64,000 bases of DNA from Deinandra increscens subsp. villosa (Eukaryota; Streptophyta; Magnoliopsida; Asterales; Asteraceae): positions 16,098,483 through 16,162,482 of the forward strand of contig JBCNJP010000020.1 in the NCBI GenBank assembly GCA_039602395.1. Direction: 5' to 3'. This document shows positions 9,095 through 19,470 of this stretch, in pieces. The translations under genes were made by a program, and so were the position numbers. The notes under the pieces are model-generated. The model was not told the origin of the DNA and made no database searches. It saw nothing but the letters and a program-made list of their open reading frames with translations. Every line of letters begins with the position of its first letter. Within the stretch, counting starts at the first letter, position 1.

Positions 9095-12000
9095 ATGTCT
9101 GGAAGAGGAAACGGAAGAGGCGGTATTCACATGACGCCTGCACAGCTGCAAGCGATGATCGCTGAACATGTGCAAGCCGCGGTGGCAGCCGTCCAAGCTG
9201 CATATGCCGCACAGGGTAACTATTATGCCGGTTAAGGCACAAAGCAAATATATCATGACCTGTTTAAATTTAAAATCCGAACTATTTATGCATCAGGAAA
9301 CCAACACCACTGTACGTTCAAGTCCTTCATGGACTGTAAGCCGATGATGTTTTCCGGCGAAGAAGGAGCTGTAGGACTCCTCCGATGGATTGAGAAGTCC
9401 GAGAAGGTCTTCTCCATGTGTAACTGTCCAGCTGAAAGCAGAGTGAAATTCGCCACTGGTACTTTTGAAGGAGCTGCACTCTCCTGGTGGAACGCTGAGA
9501 TTCAAATGGTTGGGCTAGAAGCGGCTGACAACATGCAGTGGGCAGCATTTAAAGAGCTGATCATGGAAGAATACTGTCCACGTGACCAAGTGAAGAAGCT
9601 TGAGGGTGAATTCCTGAACTTGAAGATGTCTGGGTCTGAGATTGAGCAATACACTGCACGATATCACGAATATGAGGTTTTGTGCCCCTCAATGGTTGAT
9701 GCTGAATTCAAACGCGTCGAGCGTTACCTGGAAGGCCTCGCGCCTCAAATCAAGGGACTGGTAACTGCCAGCAACCCCGCAAACGTGCAGCAAGCCATTC
9801 GTTTGGCTCACAAGCTTACCGATCAAGAGGTCGAGAAAGGTACCCTACCTGCAAAAGCTACTGAAAAGACTGCCTTGAGTGGCAAGAGAAAGGCTGAAGA
9901 TGAAGCTCCTGAAAACTCGTTGAATGTTCAAAGTGTGGGTAACAGTACTGGGAGGTCTTTCAACTCCCAAGGTCAGAGCAAGAGATCAGGGAACAACAGC
10001 AGCAACTACCGCCAGGGCGGCAATGGTCAGAGCAACTACAGGGGTAACCTGCCCTTGTGCAACAGATGTGGGAAGCATCATGCTGGTGCTTGTAGGAAGA
10101 ATGTGAACTGTGAAAGGTGTGGCAAGGGAGGCCACGAAGCAAAGGACTGTTGGGCGACCTTGCCCGAGCAACAAAATCGCCCCAGAAGAAACAACAACTA
10201 TGGGAACAATCGGGGTAATGGAAACAACGGTCAGAATCAGAACAACAACAACAATGGGGGAGCACGTGGCTGCTTTGAGTGTGGTGCTCAAGGGCACATC
10301 AAGAGAGACTGCCCTCAGCTAAGAAGGCAAGGCAATGGTAATCAGGGAAATAATGGTGGAAACCCGGGTAACGGGAATGGTAATGGGAATGGCAATGGAA
10401 ATGGTGGAAACGGGAATGGTGGAAATGGTAGAGGCCGAGCTTTCGTCATGGGCCAGGGTGAAGCTCGCAATGATGCCAACGTGATTAACGGTAAATTTAT
10501 TTTGAACGGTTTCTTTGCTACTGTTTTATTTGATTCTGGTGCTGAGAAAAGTTTTATTTCCACTAAATTTGCTAGAATAATTAATGCTAAACCGATTGCC
10601 CTAGACGCTAAATATGTGGTAGAGCTAGCAAATGGTAAACTTCATGATACTACCCAGATAGTTAAGGATTGTAAGCTAGAACTAGCAGGCCATACCCTAG
10701 GAATTGACCTGATGCCTTTCCCAATTGGTAGTTTCGACGTTATAGTAGGAATGGATTGGTTATCCGAGAATCGGGCTGAAATCTTATGTAAAGAAAAAGT
10801 GGTTCGTATTCCACTCGAAGACGGCAAAGAATTAACGGTTCAAGGTGAAAAAGGTGGAGTAGTAACTGGTATTATCTCGTTCCTCAAAGCTCAGAAATGC
10901 CTCCGTAAGGGTCACTTCGCGATTCTTGCAAACGTCACTGACACGACACATCCCGAGCGCAAAATTGATGATTACCCGATAGTTCGCGACTTTCAAGACG
11001 TATTTCCTGAAGATCTGCCTGGTTTGCCTCCGTTTCGACAAGTTGAATTTGGGATTGATTTAGCTCCAGGTGCCGCTCCGATCGCACGCGCACCTTATCG
11101 ATTGGCTGTAAGTGAACTCAACGAACTCTCCTCACAACTGCAAGAGCTACTCGACAAGGGGTTTATTCGTCCAAGTTCGTCTCCATGGGGAGCTCCGGTA
11201 CTGTTTGTTAAGAAGAAGGATGGAACGTTCCGCATGTGCATCGACTACCGAGAGCTTAACAAAGTTACGATCAAGAATCGGTATCCACTTCCTCGAATCG
11301 ACGATCTCTTCGATCAACTACAGGGTTCCAGCTACTTCTCAAAGATTGATCTACGGTCTGGATATCACCAACTTCGTGTTCGTGAAGAGGATGTACCTAA
11401 GACTGCTTTCAGAACTCGGTATGGTCACTACGAGTTCCTGGTTATGCCGTTTGGGCTAACCAATGCACCGGCTGTGTTTATGGATTTAATGAATCGAGTG
11501 TGCAAGCCGTACCTCGACAAGTTTGTAATAGTCTTCATCGACGATATTTTGATCTACTCCAAGTCAAAGGAAGAACACGAGGAGCATCTGCGACTTATAT
11601 TGGAATTGCTCCGTAAGGAACAGCTTTATGCTAAGTTTTCGAAGTGCGACTTTTGGATCCGCGAAGTCCAGTTTCTTGGACACATTGTAAATGAGGAAGG
11701 AATCCATGTAGATCCAGCCAAAGTGGAAGCAATTAAGAACTGGTCTACCCCAAGAGCGCCAACAGAGATCCGACAATTTTTAGGGCTTGCCGGATATTAT
11801 CGAAGGTTTATTAAGGGTTTCTCTCAACTGGCTCAACCCTTAACGGCCTTAACGCACAAAGGAGTGCAATACAGATGGGGTGAAAAGGAAGAGCGCGCAT
11901 TCCAAACGCTCAAGGATATGTTATGTTCGGCTCCAATTCTTGCGTTACCCGATGGAATAGACGACTTTGTGGTTTACTGCGATGCATCGATTCAAGGACT

Positions 12001-13825
12001 CGGTTGCGTGTTGATGCAACGAGATAAAGTAATTGCCTATGGGTCCAGGCAACTAAAGGATACTGAAAAGAATTATACAACGCATGATTTGGAAATGGGA
12101 GCCGTTGTTCATGCACTTAAGATTTGGAGACATTACCTATATGGAACAAAGTGCACGATATTCACCGATCATAAAAGTCTACAGCACATCTTCGATCAGA
12201 AAGACCTCAACATGCGACAACGACGGTGGGTCGAGTTACTGAATGATTATGATTTGGCTATTAAGTATCATCCTGGAAAAGCCAACGTGGTGGCCGATGC
12301 CCTGAGCAGAAAAGAATACGAAAAGCCTCGTCGGGTACGAGCGCTTCAACTCACAATACATTCAGGATTACCGGATCGGATCCGTGACTGCCAACGAGAA
12401 GCTTTGAAAGCAGAAAACTTCGCAGCTGAAGCACTGCGTGGTGTAGATGGCCATTCTGAAGTTAAGTCCGATGGACTCACATATTATAATGACAGAATCT
12501 GGGTTCCTTTGTTTGGAAATCTCCGTGAGCTCGTGATGGACGAGGCTCACAAGTCAAGATACTCGGTGCACCCTGGATCGGATAAAATGTATCAGGACTT
12601 GAAGAATCTTTATTGGTGGCCGAATATGAAAGCCGACATTGCTCGATATGTGGCTAAGTGTTTAACATGTTCAAGGGTCAAGATTGAATACCAAAAGCCT
12701 TCTGGTTTACTGCAACAACCAAAAATCCCAGAATGGAAATGGGAGGATATCTCAATGGATTTTGTAACAGGATTACCTCATCGATCAAATCAACCGGATG
12801 CGATTTGGGTTATCATCGATCGGTTAACCAAATCTGCACATTTCATTCCAATGAAGGAAAGTGATAATATGGATAAGTTGACAAAGCTGTACATTGACCG
12901 AATTGTGAAGCTTCACGGTGTGCCTAAGACTATCATTTCTGATCGAGATCCTCGATTCACTTCCCGGTTATGGCAATCAATGCAGGAAGCATTGGGAACC
13001 CGACTAGACATGAGTACAGCTTATCACCCGCAGACTGATGGTCAGACGGAACGAACGATTCAAACCTTAGAAGATATGCTCCGAGCTTGCGTCCTGGACT
13101 TTGGAAAAGATTGGGAGACTCACCTTCCACTGGTGGAGTTCTCTTACAACAATAGTTATCATTCAAGTATAGGTGCTGCACCTTTTGAAGCACTTTATGG
13201 CAGAAAATGTAGATCGCCCGTGTGTTGGGCTGAAACAGGTGAGAAAGGGCTCACTGGACCGGAAGTTATCCATGATATGACCGAACGGATTATTCAAATT
13301 AGGCAACGGCTAGCTGCAGCACGTGATCGACAAAAGAGTTATGCCGACAAACGCCGAAAACCTCTAAAGTTCGAGGTGGGTGACAAAGTATTGTTGAAGG
13401 TATCTCCCTGGAAGGGAGTAATACGCTTCGGGAAGCGTGGAAAGTTAAATCCTCGCTACATCGGTCCGTTTGAAATTATTGGGGAAGTAGGCCCGGTGGC
13501 CTATCGATTGCAACTCCCTGCTGAACTCGATGGAGTTCACAACGTGTTTCACGTTTCCAATCTAAAGAAATGTCTGGCTGAAGACATCGAAATAATTCCT
13601 TTGGAGGAATTGGAAATTGACGAACATCTGAGATTTATTGAGCAACCAGTAGAAATCATGGGACGCGAGGAGAAAGCCCTCAAACGTAGCAAGATTCCGA
13701 TCGTCAAGGTGCGATGGAACTCAAGACGTGGACCTGAATATACTTGGGAACGTGAGGATCAGATGAAGAAAAAGTATCCTCACCTGTTCGAGCAAACGTC
13801 CACGGAAACTCATGGTATGATTTAA
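9095..13825 (+). CDS. Chromovirus gag-pol polyprotein, with a probable intron near the gag start
   Basis: The main frame runs from an internal ATG at 9329 to the stop at 13823-13825 (1498 codons). A short upstream frame from ATG 9095 matches the usual Tekay gag N-terminus (glycine-rich, then 'MTPAQLQAMI') and ends at a stop near 9233. Splicing 9216-9296 (GT...CAG, 81 bp, AT-rich, phase 1) joins the two in frame and gives 1549 residues. In order: gag capsid region; three CCHC knuckles (about 10057, 10108 and 10271); an Asn/Gly-rich repeat (about 10330-10430); protease with DSGA (about 10534); RT with FIDDIL (about 11535); RNase H with DAS (about 11980); integrase zinc finger (12550-12670) and catalytic D, D, E (about 12758, 12943 and 13050); GPY/F module (about 13460); and chromodomain (13640-13800), which in this class targets insertion to chromatin. 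No inactivating change is visible. Confidence 0.92.
9216..9296 (+). other. Probable intron in chromovirus gag
   Basis: The donor is G|GTAACT and the acceptor ATGCATCAG|GA. The segment is AT-rich with T runs before the acceptor and contains in-frame stops. Its removal joins the family-typical gag N-terminus (from 9095) to the main frame without loss of register. The alternative is that the upstream frame is a relic and translation begins at 9329, which would leave gag without its first ~50 residues. Confidence 0.6.
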
Positions 13826-13984
13826 TTTTGGGGACCAAAATTCCTTAACGGGAGGAGGATGTGACAACCCTAAAACATTTTGCTTTCTTTCCCCAGCGAC
13901 GATAGCAACGACGACAGCTGATGCTGCGAACGCTACGACACAAGAATAATTTTCGGGACGAAAATTCCAATTTCAGGGGAATGA
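13826..13984 (+). other. Chromovirus tail with duplicated polypurine-tract/LTR-start junction
   Basis: The working polypurine tract AGGGGAATGA (13975-13984) abuts the 3' LTR. About 125 bp upstream a second copy of the same arrangement is visible: 'ttttggggaccaaaattcc' followed by ACGGGAGGAGGA (13848-13859) and then TGTGACAACCC (from 13860). This looks like the start of an LTR but continues into unrelated sequence. The matching working copy is 'ttttcgggacgaaaattcc', AGGGGAATGA, TGTGACACCCG. The first copy is therefore probably a relic of an earlier LTR junction. Confidence 0.75.
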
Positions 13985-16565
13985 TGTGACACCCGAGAAT
14001 TTCAAGGTTAACTTCCGTTAGACAAACCCGTTAGTTACGTTATAAGTGTTAACTTAGTAACTAATGCATAACTAGGCCGAATACGTCCACGACCTTTGGT
14101 TGATCACCGAACCCGTCCATATGTGTTATGTGTTCATCATTGATTATCTTTATGTGCAATGTGATTTAAATACATGACTTATTATTGTGAATAGCATGAT
14201 TAATTGTAAATACTTGATTATGTGAAAACTTGCCTAATTTTGGTAGTCCAGCGAAACTACCGAGCGAAATTACAGATGTCGCCCGGTAGTCAGGCTAGAC
14301 TGATCAGATGTACCCGAGACCAGAGCCAGTTTCGCCAGCCAGCGAAACTGCCAGCGAAACTAGCCTCTGATATAAATAAACTTAATAAACCCTAGTAGCC
14401 TCATTTGCTCAAACCACACCACAACACACACACACTCCTTCTCCTGATGTTCGGCCGAGGCAACGAGGTCACCTAAGGAGATCAATTTCCAGTCCCTAAT
14501 CATCATCTCATCTCACTCATCGATCCTAGAATCATCCCGTGAGTCCTAAAACCTTGAGTCTTATGTGTTACTTTATGTGTTTTCTTTAAAAAGCATGCTC
14601 AGAACCTTCATGATAACGCTTGTATACTTCTGAGCATGAGATGCTTAGGATATGCTAGATCTATTATAAAGTCTAGCAACTTTACGTTTAAAATCCAACC
14701 ATGTTAGAGATTTATGCTAGTTTAGCCATTTTAGGGTTTTGAACTGTGTTTTGGCGATTTGATGATAAAACTGCATGTTAAACGTGTTAAAGCTTGCTTG
14801 ATTTATGTTAGTAAATGCCCATAGATGCTAGATAATGAATTGCATGTATGATCAGAAGCTGTTAGGTTGATTTTTAGGCAAATCCGTATGTTTTTCGCGA
14901 CCAGCGAAACTGTTGTTCTCTGGGCGAAACTAAGTAGCGAAATTGTGTATCCTTCCAGCGACACTGACCAGCGAAACTATAGTGTCGCCGGGAACCTGAC
15001 CAGACCAGCTCGAGCGAAACTATCGAGCGAAATACCTGAACGAAAGTTCAAACCAGTTTCCCTGCGAAACTAGGCTAGCGAAACTGCGTCAGCAGTTTCG
15101 GGCGAAACTAGCCTAGCGAAACTGTGTTACCGGGCACTGCCTAGCGAAAGTGCTGCCCGTGCACCTAGCGAAACTGCCTAGCGAAACTATGCTAGCGAAA
15201 CTAAGGCCTGACCTAAAAACCAAACTTGTGAAATTGCTTAAGTGTTATGCCATGACTTGCATGATTTTGCCATGATGAAATATGTTTGATATCTGATTCA
15301 AATGAACCCTTGTTTATGATCAACCATTGGTGTCGTGTGTCGGTATGTCGAGTCATAGTTGCAACGTGCTATGTTATGGGCCATAGTGACGTTAAGTAAA
15401 GATTAGACACGAAACTAATACTTAAGACCTAAACGTGTTCTAGGTCTTCGTTAAACAACAACATACTTGGATTACTTAGCAAGTGTAGCAGTGCAACCAA
15501 AGGTGAGTGTCACTAACCCGCTTAACGTGAGTCCGTTGGGCCACACCGAATAACTTAACGAAAAACAATGCTGACAAACTCGAGAGTGCTAGGCACCTCA
15601 CTGATAAACCTGAGAACACGGGATGCTTGGCACCCACTTGATGAACTGAAGTGTTTTATGGGAACACTTGTGAATTCTGAATAAATGATTTCTGAAACGA
15701 AAACTGTTTTAATATGGCTAGTGTAGGTTAAAGTCTAAACCATATGATATCACATGTTTTCTAAGGATGCCTTATAACTTAAAAGTCCTCAACTTAAATT
15801 GTGCCATTAATTTGTGAAAGCGAGGGGATGTTGGGTAGATCTACTGGAGTTTGACAAACTCCGCCCCGTGGCACGGGGAGTGCACGGAGGTACAATATCA
15901 GCCTATTTGCCCGTGGTCCCGAGAGGACACGGGGGAGGCAGAAAACGCGATGGCTTGGCCCGCACCGTACGGGATGGCTCGGCCCCCACAAAATAAGTCA
16001 GCTTTGGTACAAACTTCCTTAGAGCATGGAACAACGGATTAGCTACCCGCGATATCGGTTGAGTCCTTTAACTTTACGGAACTAGTACATACTCGATGAC
16101 GTGGTCACGGACAAAACATTTATAAACTGAGAATTAATTACAAGCATTGCTTTTCACAAATGAATATTATGTAAGTACATTTGGATACGAATTATGATTA
16201 TGAGACCGGGCCAATGCATGACAAGCCCACTGTGAACTCACCAACCGTTAGGTTGACACTTGCGTGGTTTAAACTTTTGCAGATCGCTAAGGAGTATCCG
16301 GAGCGGGTTGGCATGGCACTTGAAGATCCTTTGTTTTGATTTAAACTAATTTGGGAATTTTAAAACAATGTTAACTTTGTAAAGCACGTGGTTAGTGCTA
16401 AAAGACAATATTTTATTCCGCTGCGTTATATCTGAAACTTTATCTATAATTTGTGTTTGGACTAACCCTGATTCGTTTAGTATTTGTAACTGCGGTTGTG
16501 GATCCTGGTCTAGTCACGCCCCTTAACGGTATAAACTCCGTTAGTGGTATTTTGGGGGTGTGACA
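13985..16565 (+). repeat. 3' LTR of the nested chromovirus
   Basis: This 2581-bp LTR is 44 bp longer than its partner. Its first ~850 bp differ from the 5' LTR by scattered substitutions and indels of 1 to about 11 bp (for example around 14050, 14260-14310, 14440-14540 and 14630). From about 14880 on the two are nearly identical. The TATA box is at 14371-14378. The LTR ends TGTGACA immediately before the ctaag duplication. Confidence 0.95.
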
Positions 16566-16570
16566 CTAAG
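16566..16570. repeat. Right target-site duplication of the nested chromovirus
   Basis: ctaag, identical to 6002-6006. It belongs to the interrupted Tat pol codons. Confidence 0.95.
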
Positions 16571-19464
16571 GAAAATGGTGTTCGACCAGTAGCATTCTTG
16601 GAGGTCGTTCTGTCAGCCCATAATACGAAAGGTAGCTCTTCAGCCCATTTTCCTTTCTTGTCTCCTAGCTTCTTCTTGAGGTTATTGATGATAATCTTAT
16701 TGCTCGATTCTGCTTGGCCGTTAGCTTGTGGATGTATGGGAGTTGAAGTTACCATCCTGATGCCCCATGCCTCACAAAAACTTGTTGTCCTTTTTCCAAT
16801 AAATTGAGATCCATTGTCGCACACTATTTCTGATGGAATTCCAAATCTTGTTAAGATATTCCTTTTGATAAAGGAAATTACTTCCTTTTCTCTAACTTGA
16901 ACAAAAGCTTCGGCTTCAATCCACTTAGAAAAGTAGTCTGTCATAGCCAGCATGAAGACTTTTCCTCCAGGTGCTACAGGCAGCTTACCAACTATATCCA
17001 TTCCCCATTTCATGAACGGCCATGGAGATGATATTGAATGGAGCGGCTCAGCAGGCTGATGGAGGATGTTGCCGTGCCGCTGACAAGCATCACACTTCTG
17101 AACAAAGGCCATAGCATCCTTCTTCATGGTGGGCCAGTAGTATCCTGTTCTTAATACTTTTGAATATAGTGATCTGCCCCCAGTGTGATTGCCACAATCA
17201 CCTTCATGAATATCCTGAAGTACCGCATGTGCTTCAGGCTGCTCGAGGCATCTCAAGTATGGTCCTGCAAGAGATTTCTTGTATAAGATACCATTTATTA
17301 TTGAATATGGAATTACCTTTGTTCGGAAGAGTCTGGAGTTCTCGTTTTTGGGGATTTCTCCTTCTTGGATAAATCTCCTAATAGGGTAAGTCCAGGATTC
17401 TTGAGGATCCTGGGAGTCTGTCATTTCTTGATCTTTATCTGTTGTAACATCATTAACTTCTTGTTCTTCAATTGCTGGTGTCAGGATGTGAGTTATAGGA
17501 ATCTTGACACCTTCTGGGATCCTTAAAGATGATGCTAAATTTGCCAAAGCATCAGCTTCTGCGTTTTCTTCTCTGGGTACCTGTGATATGCTGCAATTTT
17601 CAAAAGATAATGCTAATTGTTTTACAAGGTCCAGATATTTGGTTAGCCTTTCGCCTTTCACTGCATAGGATCCATTAAATTGGTTAGTTAATAACAAGGA
17701 GTCAATAAAAACTTGAATGTGTTGGATACCCATATCTTTAGCGAGTTGTAATCCCGCAATTAAAGCTTCGTATTCGGCTTCATTATTAGTAGCCTTGAAT
17801 TCACAGTGGATAGATAGAGGGATAATGTCCCCCTGTGGCGATTTCAGTAGCGCACCCAATCCTGTACCTCTAACATTAGATGCTCCATCTGTATACAAGA
17901 CCCAGCTGCCTGAAGCTTCTTCGAGCTGCTTGACCTCAAGTTCAACTTCTGGCAGTATGTCGCTGCTGAAATCAGCCACAAAGTCTGCTAAGGCTTGTGA
18001 CTTGATCGCTGTTCTTGGTTCATATATGATTTCATAGGCACTTAATTTAACTGCCCATTTCGCCATTCTTCCAGACATCTCTGGCTTTCTTAAAACACAC
18101 TTAATAGGATAGTTAGTTTTCACATAAATAACATGAGTTTCAAAATAATGTCTTAACTTTTGAGAAGCCATGATAAGGGCTAAAATCAATTTTTCTAAAT
18201 AAGAATACCTGGTTTCAGCATCTAGCAATGTTTTGCTTACATAGTATACTGGATGTTGCTGCCCCTCATGATCCTTCACAAGCACAGCACTTACCGAGCT
18301 GCCTGAAACCGCTAGATAAAGAGACAGTGGCTCGCCTTTAACTGGTTGCATCAGAAGCGGGGCGGATGACAAATATTCTTTCAAAGAGTTCAGAGCTGCT
18401 TCATGCTTCTCACCCCATTCGAACTTTTTGTTTTTCTTCAGTATGTCATAGAATTCTTTGCTCTTTTCGGAAGATCTTGATATGAATCTGTTAAGTGCTG
18501 CTACTCTTCCAGTCAATCTTTGAACTTCTTTAACGTTTGTTGGAGACTTCAAGTTTATAATAGCTTGTATCTGCTCAGGGCTGGCTTCTATTCCTCTTTC
18601 AGTAACCATGAAGCCCAAGAATTTGCCGGCTCTTACTCCGAAATGGCACTTGGAAGGATTCAATTTCATGTTGAACTCGTCCAGGATATCAAATGCGGCT
18701 TCAAGATCTTTGGGATGATCTTCTGCTTTCTTCGATTTCACCACCATATCATCGATGTATACTTCCATGGTGTCCCCCAGCTTGTCTTTAAACATCATGT
18801 TGACTAGCCTTTGGTATGTGGCACCTGCATTTCGTAAACCAAAAGGCATTGCAATATAACAATAAATACCTGTAGGGGTCATGAAGGCTGTGTCTTCCTG
18901 ATCTGATGGTTCCATTTGAATTTGTTGAAAGCCCGAAGATGCGTCCATAAAAGTTAGCATCTCATGCCCAGCAGTTGCGTCCACCATAGAATCAATATGC
19001 GGTAGAGGGAATGGGTCTTTAGGGCAGGCCTTGTTTAGGTCTGTGTAATCTACACATACCCTCCACTTACCATTCTTCTTTTGGACTACCACCACATTAG
19101 CCAACCAGCGAGGATACTTAACTTCTCTGATCATTTTTGATTTGAGCAGCCTGTCAACTTCCTCTTGGATTATGATGTTTCTCTCAGGAGCGAACTTTCT
19201 TCTCTTCTGATGTATTGGCCTGAAAGATTCATCTATACCAAGTTTATGAGTAATAATATCTTTAGATATACCTGTCATGTCTTCATGTTTCCATGCAAAT
19301 GTCGTGACTCTGGACTTTAAGAGGCTCACGAGCTGCTCCTCAGTATCCTCAGGAATATTTGTTCCTACCAGCACTTTGATTTCAGGATCTTCAGGATTGA
19401 GTTGAATTTCTTTGGTCTCCAATTCCTTTGTCATCTGAACTCTTCGTGCTGGTTTCTTTAATTG
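16566..19464 (-). CDS. Tat pol, 5' portion (RT, dual RNase H, integrase up to the insertion)
   Basis: The frame is open from the gag UAG (19465-19467) to the inner insertion. It contains RT with the catalytic block 'VYIDDMVV' (about 18736-18762); a first RNase H domain whose usual catalytic Asp is absent ('LYLAVS'); a second, archaeal-type RNase H starting 'LYTDGASN' (about 17876-17900); an integrase zinc finger with 'CDACQRHG' (about 17080-17103); and the integrase core with 'MDIVG' (about 17000), 'VCDNGSQF' (about 16808-16830) and the Glu in 'GQAES' (about 16717). The dual RNase H is diagnostic of the Tat clade. The first ATG is at 19434, but the frame is open back to the UAG, so expression by readthrough is likelier than by initiation. 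The frame resumes at 6001-5598 beyond the inner element. Confidence 0.93.
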
Positions 19465-19470
19465 CTATGC
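19459..19470 (-). promoter_or_regulatory. Putative stop-codon readthrough site between gag-protease and pol
   Basis: On the minus strand the codons are GCA TAG CAA TTA, in the gag frame. UAG-CAA-UUA is exactly the leaky-stop context of tobacco mosaic virus (UAG CAR YYA). gag-protease and pol are in the same frame on either side with no other stop, which is what readthrough expression requires. It would produce excess Gag over Gag-Pol. Confidence 0.8.

Larger units (their letters stand above)
6007..16565 (+). mobile_element. Ty3/gypsy chromovirus (Tekay/Del-type), nested in the Tat element
   Basis: A 10.56-kb element: 5' LTR 6007-8543, tRNA-Met primer-binding site, leader, gag-pol 9095-13825 (one probable intron), polypurine tract, 3' LTR 13985-16565, and perfect 5-bp TSDs. 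The Tekay/Del assignment rests on gag with three CCHC knuckles, a continuous gag-pol frame, the order protease-RT-RNase H-integrase, and a C-terminal chromodomain ending in a 'VRWNSRRGPEYTWERE' block. Coding capacity appears complete. Two oddities have separate entries: the LTRs are mosaic (very different 5' thirds, nearly identical remainders) and the polypurine-tract/LTR-start junction is present twice. Confidence 0.95.
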
